Shown: one piece after another, positions 36,233-46,807 of the stretch
Numbering within the stretch: position 1 is the first letter of the stretch
How the letters are laid out: each line of letters begins with the position of its first letter
Assembly (NCBI GenBank): GCA_018402455.1
Contig: JAGYIG010000013.1
Coordinates: forward strand, 17,868 to 81,867
Length of the DNA stretch: 64,000 nucleotides
Reading direction: 5' to 3'
From: Opitutaceae bacterium
GTDB lineage: Bacteria; Verrucomicrobiota; Verrucomicrobiia; Opitutales; Opitutaceae
Notes under the pieces: generated by a model
The model's input: only the letters and a program-made list of their open reading frames with translations
Databases searched by the model: none
What the model was told of the DNA's origin: nothing
Translations under genes and position numbers: made by a program

Positions 36233-37195
36233 ATGCAAACCACGCAACTCGGCTCCTCCGACCTCAACGTGTCCCGCCTCTGCTTCGGCTGCTGGCAGCT
36301 CAACCCCAAATTCTGGGGACAGGTCGACATCGCCGGCTGGGAGGCAGCGGTGCGCGGGGCGCTCGACGCGGGTATCAACTTCATCGATACAGCAGACGCC
36401 TATGGCGACGGGGGAGCCGAGGAGGAGCTGGGGCGCTTCCTCGCGGCGGCCGGCCTGCGCGATAAATTCGTCATCGCAACCAAGTTCTTTTGGAACTTCA
36501 CCGACGGCGACGCCCGCTTTGCCGACACCACGCCCGACTACATCATTCGCGCCTGCGAAAGCTCCCTGCGACGGCTGCGCACTGATCACATTGACCTTTA
36601 CCAGATCCACAGTTGGGACGCCCTCACCCGACCCGATGAGGTGGCCCGCGCCTTCGCCACCCTGAAGCAAGCCGGCAAGGTGCGTTGGTTCGGGGTGAGC
36701 AACCTCAACCCCGAACAAATGGACCTCTACCGGGATCATTTTGAAATCACCACGTTGCAGCCGGGCTACAGCCTGCTCGACCGGCGCATCGAACAACGCG
36801 AACTGCCCTACTGCCTGCGCCACGGCATCGGGGTCATCAATTACTCTCCCCTATACCGGGGCCTGCTGGGCGGACGCTACACGGCGGACTCCCGGATTCC
36901 CGACGGGCGGGCGTTTGGTCCCTTTTTCCACGACGAGGGGCTGCGGATCGTCGCCGAGGCGTTGGCCACGGCCAAGACGATCGCAGCCGAACACGATCTG
37001 ACCATGGCGCAATTGGCGTTGCGCTGGACCCTCACCCACCCCGCCATCAGCAGCGCCATTGTCGGCGTCAAAAAGCCCGACCACATTCTCGGAGCCATCA
37101 AGGCGACCGAGGCCCCGCTATCCCAGGAGGTCTGGCATCGGGTGGGAAATCTCTTCAGCGCGGCCGTAGCCCAGGTCGAGGCGCTGGAATCGTGA
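36233..37195 (+). CDS. Aldo/keto reductase
   Basis: A 320-residue NADPH-dependent TIM-barrel reductase from ATG 36233 (MQTTQLGSSDLNVSRL). The catalytic tetrad is visible: Asp and Tyr in FIDTADAYGDGG, Lys in VIATKFFWNF and His in LYQIHSWDAL. The C-terminal GVKKPDHILGAIKATE region carries the cofactor phosphate contacts. It is divergent from the GH1 operon, so sugar chemistry is plausible, but the substrate is unknown. The 200 bases after it hold no supported gene before the decayed kinase. Confidence 0.92.
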   Translation: MQTTQLGSSDLNVSRLCFGCWQLNPKFWGQVDIAGWEAAVRGALDAGINFIDTADAYGDGGAEEELGRFLAAAGLRDKFVIATKFFWNFTDGDARFADTTPDYIIRACESSLRRLRTDHIDLYQIHSWDALTRPDEVARAFATLKQAGKVRWFGVSNLNPEQMDLYRDHFEITTLQPGYSLLDRRIEQRELPYCLRHGIGVINYSPLYRGLLGGRYTADSRIPDGRAFGPFFHDEGLRIVAEALATAKTIAAEHDLTMAQLALRWTLTHPAISSAIVGVKKPDHILGAIKATEAPLSQEVWHRVGNLFSAAVAQVEALES

Positions 37196-37399
37196 GCGGC
37201 GACCGGGAGGGGGTGAGCTGGTGTCGGTCACGAGACCAGCCTCTTCCGTGAGGCGGTTGTTTGACCCCGACTCTTCCTGCGGGCAAACCGTTTGGGTTTG
37301 TCCAAATCGGGGTCTTCAAACAATAATCCGCTGTGCATCGAAACTTGCCGCACATCCCGAGCGTAGAGCAGCCTCCTTTCGCTGCGATGTCCTTTCCTA

Positions 37400-38775
37400 C
37401 CGCACCCCCGCATCGTCAAGAGTGGCAAGCAGAATGCGGAATTCTACCGCGTCGTGTGGACGACCCTCCTGCGCGGTGAAACTTGGCGAGGCCGGATGGT
37501 GAACCGACGCAAGAACGGCTCTCTTTACATCACGGAATACGTGATCTCACTCGTGCGGGACGAACGCGATCGCACCTGCTACTACGCCGCCGTGGCCCGC
37601 GATATCACCGATGAACTGCAGGCCTCCCACCTGCTTGCCCAGGCCTAGAAAATGGACTCCTTTGGCCGCCTCGCCGGGGGGGGGCGCGCACGACTTCAAC
37701 AACATGTTGAGCGTTATTCTCGGCCGGGTGAGACTGGCCCTCGACGATGCCGCGGCAGATAGCCCTCTCGGTGAGTCTTTGCGGGAAATCCAAGCGGCAG
37801 CCAGTCGGTCCGCGGACCTGACGCGGCAGTTGCTGGCCTTCGCCCGCCACCAGACGGCCGTGCCCCAAGTCCTCGACCTCAATCAGACGCTCGAGAATAT
37901 GCTGAAGATGTTGGTTCGTCTGATCGGCGAGGATATCGACCTGGTCTTCACGCCCGCTCCCGATCTCCCTTCGGTTCTGATGGACCCCAGCCAGATCGAT
38001 CAAATTCTGGCCAACCTCTGCGTCAACGCCCGTGACGCTATCGGGACGCAAGGCGGAAGGATCACCATCGAGACCGGATTCTCCCAATTCGATCAAAAAT
38101 ACTATCAGGACCAACCTGGCGTCGTGTCCGGCGACTTTGTCATGCTGGCGGTCAGCGATGACGGCTGTGGTATGGACGAGGAGGCGCTGCAACATCTGTT
38201 CGAACCGTTCTACACTACCAAAGACCCAGGAGCAGGAACCGGGCTCGGCCTCGCCACCACCTACGGCATCGTCAAACAGAATCAGGGCTTCATCAATGTC
38301 TACAGCGAACCAGGCAGCGGCACCACCTTCCGCATTTACCTGCCGGCCCAACGGGGAGTTGCGCCCTCCCAGACCGAGCCAACGGTCTCGGCCAAGGACA
38401 CCGGCGGATAGGAAACCATTTTGGTGGTGGAGGACGAACCGGCCGTTCTCACGCTGGTCAGCCTCATCCTGGCCGAAAAAGGCTATGCGGTGATCGAAGC
38501 CGCGACTCCGGCACAGGCCCTGAAGGTGACGCGCACGCACCCAGACCCGATCCACCTGCTGATCACCGATGTGGTCATGCCGGGGATGAACGGCAAGGAA
38601 TTGGCGGAAACTCTGCTGACCGATAATCCCCGAACTTAAATGCATCTTTATGTCAGGCTACACCGCCGACGTCATCGCCCACCACGGCCTGCTGTATGAA
38701 GGGGTCCGGTTCGTTCAGAAACCGATTTCGGTGGACGACCTTACCACAATCGTGCGCTCCGTTTTGGATGCATGA
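37400..38775 (+). pseudogene. Decayed hybrid sensor histidine kinase (PAS-HisKA-HATPase-receiver)
   Basis: Four stretches in order still match one hybrid kinase. A PAS C-terminal half (EFYRVVWTTLLRGETWRGR, then RRKNGSLYITEY) ends at a TAG after LLAQA. Then come HDFNNMLSVILGRV with an intact-looking HATPase (CVNARDAIG, GLGLATTYGIVKQ), ending at a TAG at 38409-38411. A receiver (ILVVEDEPAVL, LITDVVMPGMNGKELAE) stops at TAA 38639. A tail one frame away (MSGYTADVIAHHGLL, VQKPISVDDL) ends at 38775. Changes: two in-frame stops, an extra G in a nine-G run near 37675-37684, and an extra C near 38628. The N-terminal part is missing. Confidence 0.85.
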
Positions 38776-39145
38776 GCCTCGTATAATGGCGGCGGATTTT
38801 GAACTCCGCGGTCAGGACTGAAGGAGCATGCGGCTCGAGCGGGACCCGCCCGCCGACCGATCCCGGGAAATTCGAGAGAATTGGTTTCTACGGTCTGCGA
38901 CGGTGGCGGTTTTCGTGATGGTTGAGGTATCATAAATGGAACCTTGGGCAAACCCCGGTGACCGGATGCTTCCCGCCAGAACGGTCAGACCTTGCTCTCA
39001 CGGTGATCGAAACATCCCCACCGAGCCGACGAGGGCTCGGCGTTGCTTTTAACCCCATGACTTTCAGGTCCGCCGTCGACCGAGGTGGGCCAGGCGAATC
39101 CGGCGCCGGTTTTGGCTCGAAGGTGGCAAACTCCGCCGGGTGGCT
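38776..39145. other. Gene-free stretch between decayed kinase and phosphoesterase
   Basis: 370 bases with no supported reading frame. One hairpin is visible: CCGAGCC and GGCTCGG at 39021-39040 followed by CGTTGCTTTT, which could be a weak terminator on the plus strand. No RNA gene or repeat shared with the rest of the window was recognised. Confidence 0.45.
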
Positions 39146-40000
39146 TCAACCGCCGGCAAACGGCACAAAGGTCCGCGTCAGGGTGCCGTCGGGATCACCG
39201 TCACAGACCCAGTAACCTTTGAAGTCCGTCCCGTCGTGGTTGCCGCGCACGCGGGCCACGCAAACGTTGGTCACCAACGAGGCCCGGCCGCGCCTATGCT
39301 CCGTTTGGCCGTGAAAATGCCCCCCGAAGGAGCCGACCAGGTTATAGCCCACAAATTTGGCCAACAGGTTCTCCGCGTTGAGCGGACACATCTGCACCTC
39401 CGCCGCCAGCGGAAAGTGCGTGGCCAACACCAAGGGAGCCGCGGGATCCAAGGTCGGCATCGTCTCATCGAGCCAAGCCAACGTGTCGTCCGAGATGGTG
39501 ACGTCCTTCCACTTGTCGCCTTCGGTGGTATCCACCACAACAAACTGCCAGCCCTGGCGGGCGAAGGTGTAGTTGCGGCGCTCGGGAAACACCTCAGCGT
39601 AAAAACCCTCCACCGGCGAGAGGTCCAGATCGTGGTTCCCGGGGGTCGGGTAAAAGGGCATGCCCGTCAGTTCCGCCAACCGGGCCACCGCCTGCAGGCT
39701 TTCCCGTTTCCCGCTATTGGCGAGATCGCCCAGACCAAAACAGAACGCGGCGTTCTCCGTCGCGGCCACTTGCCGAAACAACGCCTCCAGCCACGGATCG
39801 CACGCCGCCTCCTCGTGATGGTAGTCGTTGGTCACCACAAAACGAACCTTCCCGACGGGGTTCCCCGAACGGGCTTCCGCCCGCAGCGCGCCGGGCCACG
39901 CGCCCATGGCCAACAGCCCTGCCAGGCGCCCCATCATGGCTCGCCGGGAAAGGGCCGGGGACTGATCCAAAACAGGTGGCACGGGGCGGGGAAAAGGCAT
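39146..40000 (-). CDS. Exported calcineurin-like metallophosphoesterase
   Basis: A 284-residue protein with an N-terminal signal (SRRAMMGRLAGLLAMGAWP), Tat-like because of the paired arginines. The metallophosphoesterase set is present: a D-X-H-like FVVTNDYHHEEA, GDL in FCFGLGDLANSGK, GNHD in FYPTPGNHDLDL, H in LVLATHFPLA, and GHFHG in SFGGHFHGQT. The two metal ions would hydrolyse phosphomonoesters or diesters in the periplasm. The substrate is unknown. It stands alone. Confidence 0.88.
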   Translation of the reverse strand: MPFPRPVPPVLDQSPALSRRAMMGRLAGLLAMGAWPGALRAEARSGNPVGKVRFVVTNDYHHEEAACDPWLEALFRQVAATENAAFCFGLGDLANSGKRESLQAVARLAELTGMPFYPTPGNHDLDLSPVEGFYAEVFPERRNYTFARQGWQFVVVDTTEGDKWKDVTISDDTLAWLDETMPTLDPAAPLVLATHFPLAAEVQMCPLNAENLLAKFVGYNLVGSFGGHFHGQTEHRRGRASLVTNVCVARVRGNHDGTDFKGYWVCDGDPDGTLTRTFVPFAGG

Positions 40001-40059
40001 GGCCCCGATTCAGTCGCCGCCTGCCCCGATCGCAAGCCTCTCTGGGTTACATTGAAGTC

Positions 40060-41121
40060 TCAATCCAAGCGCTCCACCAACAACGCATTGAGCGCCTCGA
40101 CCATGGCCCGGCCATAGTCGCTCCCCGGACGGCGCCCAAACAGCGCATAAACCGAGGGCGCATCCGTCTCCTGCCAATCCACGTGAAAATCCGCCTGGCA
40201 CCGGGCGGTGATCGGATCCAAGCGCCACGGCCAGACTTCCAGCGAGTGGGAGGCGATCTCCGCCTGGCTCACAAATTTCCAACCCGATTCGGTCCGAGCC
40301 AGTCCCCTCCCCGCTGCCATCACTAACGAAGCCGTGGACCACATGCTGCGCCGTGAGGCCTGCAGATTATCCCACACCGGTCCCGCGCCCAATTCATCCA
40401 TCGCCCGGATGAAATCTCCGCGAGCCGACCCACTCAGCCCGTAAACAAACCATCCCCGCCAGCGGGCGGGCAACCCAACCAGCAACTCCGCGTGGGTCGT
40501 CAGCCAATGGGTACCGCGCTCCGGCTCCGGATCAAACGCGCCGTTCTCGGTGGCACACGGGAACCAGCGCACCGGCAATCCGGACTGCCACAGCACCTGA
40601 TAGGCAAACGGGTCGAGCATGACATTCCACTCCAGCTCTCCCCCCACCGTGGAGCCGGCATTGACCCACACCGCGTCCACCCCTGCCTTCACCACTTCGG
40701 GCGCCTGCAAAAATGCCGCCGCGAGGATTCGAGCGGACCCCACGATCGAAACCGTAACCGGTTCGGCCGACTCCCTCAACGTCGCTAAGAGCAACTTCAC
40801 CGCCGCCTGTTCGGAGGGCGGACGGTCCGAGACGTCATCGGTCAGCGACGAGAGCGGATCCCGCGGCCCGATGGCGACGGGAATGCAGGTGCCGCGCAGG
40901 GCATTGGTTTGGGCGACGGTGACCACCCCCGGATCCCGGGCCAGGTCCCACCCCGCTGGCGCCGGGGTCAGAAACTTACGGGTCACATCCAACAACACGG
41001 CCTTGAGATCGAACTCCGGCAGCGCCAGCAGGGTTGCCAAATCGAATTGGTCATCGGGATCCTGCGGGGGATGGTAAAGGTCCGTGATATGAAGGAGAGG
41101 AATTCGGGGTGCAGCTTCCAT
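40060..41121 (-). CDS. Nucleoside hydrolase-like protein
   Basis: 353 residues from ATG 41121 (MEAAPRIPLLHITDLY). The early HITDLYHPPQDPDDQFDLAT recalls the D-T-D-X-G-X-D-D calcium site of inosine-uridine nucleoside hydrolases, but with an insertion. VSIVGSARILAAAFL, WVNAGSTVGGELEWNVMLDP and the following VLWQSGLPVRWFPC fit the family. It is therefore a divergent member, not a standard IunH/RihA. It could cleave nucleosides or a related ribosyl compound. The in-frame extension to 41292 is not supported. Confidence 0.7.
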   Translation of the reverse strand: MEAAPRIPLLHITDLYHPPQDPDDQFDLATLLALPEFDLKAVLLDVTRKFLTPAPAGWDLARDPGVVTVAQTNALRGTCIPVAIGPRDPLSSLTDDVSDRPPSEQAAVKLLLATLRESAEPVTVSIVGSARILAAAFLQAPEVVKAGVDAVWVNAGSTVGGELEWNVMLDPFAYQVLWQSGLPVRWFPCATENGAFDPEPERGTHWLTTHAELLVGLPARWRGWFVYGLSGSARGDFIRAMDELGAGPVWDNLQASRRSMWSTASLVMAAGRGLARTESGWKFVSQAEIASHSLEVWPWRLDPITARCQADFHVDWQETDAPSVYALFGRRPGSDYGRAMVEALNALLVERLD

Positions 41122-41221
41122 CCTCTTTTGCTCCCACCTTTTTCTTCCCTTGGCGAAGCCAAATCCCCGCCCCCGCACCTTCCGCGCGGAGCCCACGCTT
41201 GTCCTGGCCGCCGAGGGGCGG

Positions 41222-42214
41222 TCAGCGACAGGCCTGATCGATCGCGGCAAGCTCCTCCTCGGAGAAACCCGCAGCCGCCGCACAGGCGACATTTTCCTCG
41301 ATCTGGTTAACGCTGCTGGCGCCGATCAAAACCGTGGTGACCGCGGGCTGGCGAAGCACCCAGGTGAGCGCCATCTGGGCGAGGGTTTGCCCCCGCTGCT
41401 CGGCGATCTCGGCCAAGGCGAGAATCCTCGGATGGTTTTGCTTCACCCGATCCGCATCGAGAAAAATGCTGCCGCTGGCCGCGCGCGAATCAGCGGGGAT
41501 CGACTGCAAATAGCGGGAGGTCAGCTGGCCTTGAGCCAGCGGAGAGAACGGGATGCAGCCGATGTTCAGTTCGCTGAGGGCGGGCAACAAATCCGCTTCG
41601 ATTTCCCGATTGAGCAGGTTGTAGGTGGGCTGATGGATGAGCAACGGCACGCCCAAGTCTTCGAGGATGGCATGCGCCTCCCTCGTCGCGGCGGCCGGAT
41701 AATTGGAAATCCCCGCATAGAGGGCCTTGCCCCCGTGCACGGCGGTCGCCAAGGCCCCCATGGTTTCCTCCAACGGAGTGTCCGGATCAAATCGATGCGA
41801 ATAGAAGATATCCACGTATTCGAGACCCATGCGCTCGAGACTTTGGTCCAGACTGGCCAACATATACTTCCGGGAGCCCCATTCGCCGTAAGGGCCCTCC
41901 CACATGCCGTAACCCGCCTTGGTGGAAATGATCAGTTCATCGCGGTAGCCGCCTAAATCGAGATCCAGGATCTTGCCAAAATTCTCTTCGGCGGAACCGG
42001 GCGGCGGACCGTAATTGCCGGCCAGATCAAAATGGGTGATCCCCAGATCAAACGCGGCCCGGCACATGGCGCGGCCGTTTTCAAACGCGTCAACCCCACC
42101 AAAGTTGTGCCACAGTCCAAGCGACAACCGCGGCAACTTCAAGCCACTGCAGCCGCAGCGCTCGTAGGGAATTTTGGTGTAGCGGTCAGGTGCAGCCAGG
42201 AAAGTGTCGGACAT
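41222..42214 (-). CDS. Aldo/keto reductase, YghZ/L-glyceraldehyde-3-phosphate reductase type
   Basis: 330 residues from ATG 42214 (MSDTFLAAPDRYTKIPY). Asp and Tyr are in HFDLAGNYGPPPGSAEENFG, Lys in IISTKAGYGMWEGPYGEWGS, and His in IFYSHRFDPDTPLEETM. The GYGMWEGPYGEWGSRKY segment is the hallmark of the YghZ group, which reduces methylglyoxal and L-glyceraldehyde-3-phosphate. It is a second AKR besides 36233, and the two are of different subgroups. It lies about 100 bases downstream of glycogen phosphorylase on the same strand. Confidence 0.92.
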   Translation of the reverse strand: MSDTFLAAPDRYTKIPYERCGCSGLKLPRLSLGLWHNFGGVDAFENGRAMCRAAFDLGITHFDLAGNYGPPPGSAEENFGKILDLDLGGYRDELIISTKAGYGMWEGPYGEWGSRKYMLASLDQSLERMGLEYVDIFYSHRFDPDTPLEETMGALATAVHGGKALYAGISNYPAAATREAHAILEDLGVPLLIHQPTYNLLNREIEADLLPALSELNIGCIPFSPLAQGQLTSRYLQSIPADSRAASGSIFLDADRVKQNHPRILALAEIAEQRGQTLAQMALTWVLRQPAVTTVLIGASSVNQIEENVACAAAAGFSEEELAAIDQACR

Positions 42215-42316
42215 GGAGGAAGACCCTACCCTCTGAACCCACCGGTTTCCAACCCCCAAAAAAATCAGCCCGCCCAACGTTGAGCGAGCCGACCAAAACA
42301 GCGCCGACCGGGACGA

Positions 42317-44827
42317 TCAGTCGATTGCCACCGGCGGCAATTTCCAGATGTCCTCGGCGTATTCGGCAATGGTGCGGTCACTGGAGAACTTGCCCACCCT
42401 CGCCGTATTGCAGATCGCCATCCGGGCCCAGCGCTGGGGGTCACGGTAGGCTTGCTCCACCTCCAGCTGCGCATCGCTGTAGGCGCGGAAGTCGGCCAGG
42501 ACCTTGTAGGGGTCACCGCCGTCCAGCAGGCTGTGATGCAACTGACGGAAGGCGTGGTGTTCACCTGGCGTGAAATAATCCGAGCCCAGCCAATCGATCA
42601 CCGCCTTGAGCTCGGCGTCGGCGTGGTAGTAATTGAACGGGTTGTAGCCGTGGCGATTGAGGGCATCCACCTCCTCGACGGTGAGTCCGAAGATGAAAAT
42701 GTTCTCGTCCCCCACCTCTTCCTTGATCTCCACATTGGCGCCATCGAGGGTGCCGATGGTGAGCGATCCGTTCAGGGCGAGTTTCATGTTGCCGGTGCCG
42801 GAAGCCTCTTTGCCGGCGGTGGAGATCTGCTCGGAGAGGTCGGATGCCGGAATGATCCTTTCCGCCATCGAGACCCGATAGTTGGGCAGAAACACCACTT
42901 TCAACTTCCCGTTGATCCGGGGGTCGTGGTTGATGTGGTCGCCGATCACGTTGATGGCGCGAATGATGTTTTTGGCCAATTCGTAGCCCGGGGCGGCCTT
43001 GGCCGCAAAAACGAAGACTCGCGGCACCACATCGAGGTATGGGTCCTGCAGCAGCCGACGGTAGAGCGCCATGATGTGGAGCAGATTCAGGTGTTGGCGC
43101 TTGTATTCGTGGAGACGTTTGATCTGCACGTCGAACAAGGCATCGGGGGAGACCTCAACGTCGCACAGCTCTTTGATGAGGCGGGCGAGGTCGACCTTGT
43201 TGGCCCGTTTGATGGCCATGAACTCCTGTTGGAAGGCCGCATCCCCGGCATGGGCACTGAGGGCATCCAGCCGCTTGAGATCGCGGGGCCAGCGGTCGTG
43301 ACCAAGGGTCTTGGTGATCAGGTCGGCCAAGCGGGGGTTGCAGTCCAACAGCCAACGGCGCGGGGTGATTCCATTGGTCTTGTTGCGAAATCTGCCCGGG
43401 AACAGTTCATCGAACTCCGGGAAGAGGTTGGCTTTCAGCAATTCGGTGTGCAGCGCGGCCACGCCGTTGACGGCATGGGAGCCCACCACCGCGAGGTGGG
43501 CCATTCGCAGCTGCTTTTCACCGCCCTCTTCCACGATCGAGCACACCTGCAGTTTGCCGACATCGCCCGGCCATTTGGCCTCCACGTCTTCGAGGTGCCG
43601 GCGGTTGATTTCGAAGATGATTTGGAGGTGGCGGGGCAAGACCCGTTCGAACAACCCCACCCCCCATTTTTCCAGCGCCTCCGGCAACAACGTGTGGTTG
43701 GTGTAGGCGAAGGTTGCCGTGACAATGCCCCATGCCTTAGTCCAGCCCACGTCTTCCTCGTCGATCAGGATGCGCATGAGCTCGGCCACCGCGATGGCCG
43801 GATGCGTGTCGTTGAGCTGCACCGTGACTTTGTCGGAGAAGTTGTCCCACGTATTGCCATTGGCCCGCAAATGGCGGCGGATCATGTCCTTCAACGAACA
43901 GGCCACAAAGAAGTATTGCTGCACCAATCGCAGCTCCTTGCCGTTCTCCGTCTTATCATTCGGGTAAAGCACTTTGGATACGGTTTCCCGCGTGACCTTG
44001 TCGCGCACCGCTTCCACGTAGCCGCCCGCGTTAAAGACGGTGAGGTCGAGGGGTTCGGTCGCATGCGACGTCCAAAGGCGCAGGATGTTCACCGTCTTGG
44101 TACCGTAACCGGGCACGGGAATATCGAAGGGCATCCCCATCAGCTCCTGCGTATTGGTCCAAACCGGCCGGTAGTTGCCGGAGTCGTCGAACACGTTCTC
44201 CACCGAACCATAGATTTTGACCGTCTGGGAATTCTCCGGGTGAGAAATCTCCCAGGGGGTGCCATCGAGCATCCAGCTATCCGGGTGCTCCATCTGGTTG
44301 CCGTGTTCGTCGAACGCCTGTCGAAAGAGACCAAACTCGTAGTTGATGCCGTAGCCAATGGCCGGCAGGTCGAGGGTCGCCATCGAATCGAGGAAACAGG
44401 CCGCCAACCGGCCGAGGCCGCCATTGCCCAATCCCATATCATCCTCGGCCCGCCGCAGCGGTTCCCAGTCCACGCCCAATTCCGCCAGCGCTTGGCGGGC
44501 GTGATCGTATTCACCCGAATTCTGCAACGTGCTGACCAAAAGTCGGCCCATCAGATACTCCAACGAGAGGTAATAGGCGCGGCGCACATTTTTTTCGTTA
44601 TGTTGCGCTTGAGTCGCAATCAGGCGGTCCAGCACCCGATCGCGCACGGCCATGGAGGTGGCCCAAAACCAGTCGCGCGGCGTGGCGCCGCCTTCGTTCC
44701 GGGCGAGCGTATAGGTCAGGTGCTGCAGGATGGACTGCTTGATGGCAATGACCGGGTCATCGGTCACCCGGCGATGCGGGATGGCCGCCGGCTTCGTTTT
44801 TGTGGTCGTGGCTTTTTTGCTAGGCAT
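42317..44827 (-). CDS. glgP: Glycogen/alpha-glucan phosphorylase
   Basis: An 836-residue enzyme, the usual length, that splits glycogen with phosphate to glucose-1-phosphate. Visible motifs are [38 protein letters not shown]-type [13 protein letters not shown], and the PLP-binding lysine in [20 protein letters not shown] near residue 682. The N-terminus has a short Lys/Thr-rich leader (residues 2-15). It is transcribed alone; the 143-base space to mutL holds nothing recognised. Confidence 0.97.
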   Translation of the reverse strand: MPSKKATTTKTKPAAIPHRRVTDDPVIAIKQSILQHLTYTLARNEGGATPRDWFWATSMAVRDRVLDRLIATQAQHNEKNVRRAYYLSLEYLMGRLLVSTLQNSGEYDHARQALAELGVDWEPLRRAEDDMGLGNGGLGRLAACFLDSMATLDLPAIGYGINYEFGLFRQAFDEHGNQMEHPDSWMLDGTPWEISHPENSQTVKIYGSVENVFDDSGNYRPVWTNTQELMGMPFDIPVPGYGTKTVNILRLWTSHATEPLDLTVFNAGGYVEAVRDKVTRETVSKVLYPNDKTENGKELRLVQQYFFVACSLKDMIRRHLRANGNTWDNFSDKVTVQLNDTHPAIAVAELMRILIDEEDVGWTKAWGIVTATFAYTNHTLLPEALEKWGVGLFERVLPRHLQIIFEINRRHLEDVEAKWPGDVGKLQVCSIVEEGGEKQLRMAHLAVVGSHAVNGVAALHTELLKANLFPEFDELFPGRFRNKTNGITPRRWLLDCNPRLADLITKTLGHDRWPRDLKRLDALSAHAGDAAFQQEFMAIKRANKVDLARLIKELCDVEVSPDALFDVQIKRLHEYKRQHLNLLHIMALYRRLLQDPYLDVVPRVFVFAAKAAPGYELAKNIIRAINVIGDHINHDPRINGKLKVVFLPNYRVSMAERIIPASDLSEQISTAGKEASGTGNMKLALNGSLTIGTLDGANVEIKEEVGDENIFIFGLTVEEVDALNRHGYNPFNYYHADAELKAVIDWLGSDYFTPGEHHAFRQLHHSLLDGGDPYKVLADFRAYSDAQLEVEQAYRDPQRWARMAICNTARVGKFSSDRTIAEYAEDIWKLPPVAID

Positions 44828-44970
44828 GTTGGTAAGTAAATGGTCTCGGCGGCTAACCCGAGCTAAGCGGAAACAGTGCCAACCCGCGCAGGTCTGGTCA
44901 CTCCCAAACTATGTGACGCTTTTCTGACGCCCCTCCGCGATCCGCCTGCCCCGACGACGTGAATGGGTAC

Positions 44971-46755
44971 CTACTTCTGAAATCGCCGGGCCAGTTCCCC
45001 GTGGGAAATTTCGAAATAAGTCGGGCGGCCGGACGGGCTGCTGTGCGGGGTGCGGCAGTGGAAAAGGTCATCCCGCAGGGTGCGCCACGTGTCTTCTCCC
45101 TGCCCTTCCGGCAGGCGTACCGCCTTGGCACTGGCCATCCGGGCGAGTTCCTCGCGGGCCAGATCGGCATTATCCGTCGGCAGCTTTCCCTCCCGCACGG
45201 CCCCCAACAGGTCCCGCATGAACGCCTCCGCGTCACCCGGCTCCATCCAGGTCGGTACGGCCTCGATGCGGAAAAAATTGCGGCCAAATTCCGCCACGCC
45301 GAAACCGTGCTGGTGCAAAAAATCCAACCGATCGAGCAGCATGGCCGTCGCCACCGGATCCAACTCCAGCGGCACCGGCAGCAGCAACTGCTGCGAGGCC
45401 ACTGCCCCTTCGCGGAAGGTGGTTTCCAGGCGCTCGAACCAAACCCGCTCGTGCGCCGCACGGCGATGCAGCCAGACCACGCCCGACGGAGTCTCAAAAA
45501 TTCCGTAGGTGCCGTGAGCGACCCCCACAAACCGCCATCCTCGGGGTCCGGCGCCGGCCGTTGATGTCGCCGGACTCACCGACTCCACGGCCGGACCCGT
45601 CGCCGGGGGGGGGCGCAGATCGCCCAATCGGGGCGGGTTGACCGGTGGCGTCGCCACCACCGGGCCGACCCGGTCCTCCGAGATCCACCCTGGTCCTGCG
45701 GACCGCAAAGCTTCGCGGGGCAGCGGTTCTAGGGGAGAAGACGGCGAAGCGGGCGCCGACGCCCCACCCAGTTCGCGCAACCGATTCAGCACCGAGCGAA
45801 TCACAAACCCCCGCACGGCCGGCTCGCTGCGGAACCGCACCTCGCGCTTCGCGGGGTGCACATTCACATCCACCTGATTCGGGGGCAGGTTGAAAAAGAC
45901 AAACGCGGGCGGATAGCGCCCTTTGGGCAACGACTCGTGGTAACTCTCAATCAGCGCGTAGTTGAGGGTGCGGTTGTCCACCGGTCGCCCGTTCACAAAG
46001 ACGATCATCTCGTGGCGGGTCGAGCGCCCCACCCCGGGTTTGCCAATCAAACCCTGCAACTCCATGTCACCCTCCACCGCTGCCAGCGGCACCAACTGCT
46101 CCGCCAGTTGCCGGCCAAATATCTCCCCCACCCGATCGACCAGCGCCGGGCACTCGGGTGACCGGAAGATCACCCGACCGTCCTCGATCAACGTGAAAGC
46201 GACCCCAGGACTCGCCAATGCGTAGAGTCGGACGCCGGCGACGATGTGGGCCGCCTCCGTGCGGTCCTGTTTGAGGAATTTGCGGCGAGCCGGCACCGAG
46301 TTGAACAGGTGCTCGACGTCGATGCGGGTGCCGACCGCCTTGCCGCACTCCCGCACGTGCACAATCTGCCCTCCGCTGACCAGGATCTCCGTGCCCAGCT
46401 CCGCCCCTTTCGCGCGGGTCTGCAGGGTGAACTTGGAGACACTGGCAATGGAGGGCACCGCTTCACCCCGAAAACCGAAACTGTTCAGCGCATCCAGATC
46501 CGCGGCGACGGCGATCTTGCTGGTGGCGTGGCGCTCCAGCGCCAGCAACGCGTTATCCCTGGTCATGCCGTGCCCGTTGTCCTCGATCCGCATGAGCGAA
46601 CGGCCCCCATGGCGAAACTCGACTTCTATCCGGGTCGCGCCGGCATCAAGGGCATTCTCCACCAACTCCTTCACCACTGCGGCCGGTCGTTCGATCACTT
46701 CGCCGGCGGCGATTTGATTGGCGACACGATCGGGCAGGATGCGGATATCAGGCAT
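44971..46755 (-). CDS. mutL: DNA mismatch repair protein MutL with degenerate endonuclease site
   Basis: 594 residues from ATG 46755 (MPDIRILPDRVANQIAAGEV). The GHKL ATPase is intact: VKELVENALDAGATRIEV, IEDNGHGM, SFGFRGEAVPSIASV and GKPGVGRSTRHEMIVFVNGR. A Pro-rich linker spans about residues 330-410. In the C-terminal domain the metal motif DQHAXXEXXXXE reads HRRAAHERVWFE, the ACRAAV-type helix reads ASAKAVRLPEG, and CPHGRP reads SPSGRP. The endonuclease residues are therefore lost. It probably acts as a matchmaker only. It is last in a run with argH, an MFS gene and a lipoprotein. Confidence 0.93.
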   Translation of the reverse strand: MPDIRILPDRVANQIAAGEVIERPAAVVKELVENALDAGATRIEVEFRHGGRSLMRIEDNGHGMTRDNALLALERHATSKIAVAADLDALNSFGFRGEAVPSIASVSKFTLQTRAKGAELGTEILVSGGQIVHVRECGKAVGTRIDVEHLFNSVPARRKFLKQDRTEAAHIVAGVRLYALASPGVAFTLIEDGRVIFRSPECPALVDRVGEIFGRQLAEQLVPLAAVEGDMELQGLIGKPGVGRSTRHEMIVFVNGRPVDNRTLNYALIESYHESLPKGRYPPAFVFFNLPPNQVDVNVHPAKREVRFRSEPAVRGFVIRSVLNRLRELGGASAPASPSSPLEPLPREALRSAGPGWISEDRVGPVVATPPVNPPRLGDLRPPPATGPAVESVSPATSTAGAGPRGWRFVGVAHGTYGIFETPSGVVWLHRRAAHERVWFERLETTFREGAVASQQLLLPVPLELDPVATAMLLDRLDFLHQHGFGVAEFGRNFFRIEAVPTWMEPGDAEAFMRDLLGAVREGKLPTDNADLAREELARMASAKAVRLPEGQGEDTWRTLRDDLFHCRTPHSSPSGRPTYFEISHGELARRFQK

Positions 46756-46807
46756 GCGAAGCAAACGGGTCCGCAGATTCAGGTCGGCGGAATGCACCAC
46801 GCAACGT

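Noticed and set aside
37228..37428. 66-codon minus-strand frame upstream of the decayed kinase
   Set aside because: It has no recognisable domain and lies partly opposite the kinase remnant.
42452..44839. 795-codon plus-strand frame opposite glycogen phosphorylase
   Set aside because: The opposite strand carries all phosphorylase motifs, including the PLP lysine; the plus frame has none.
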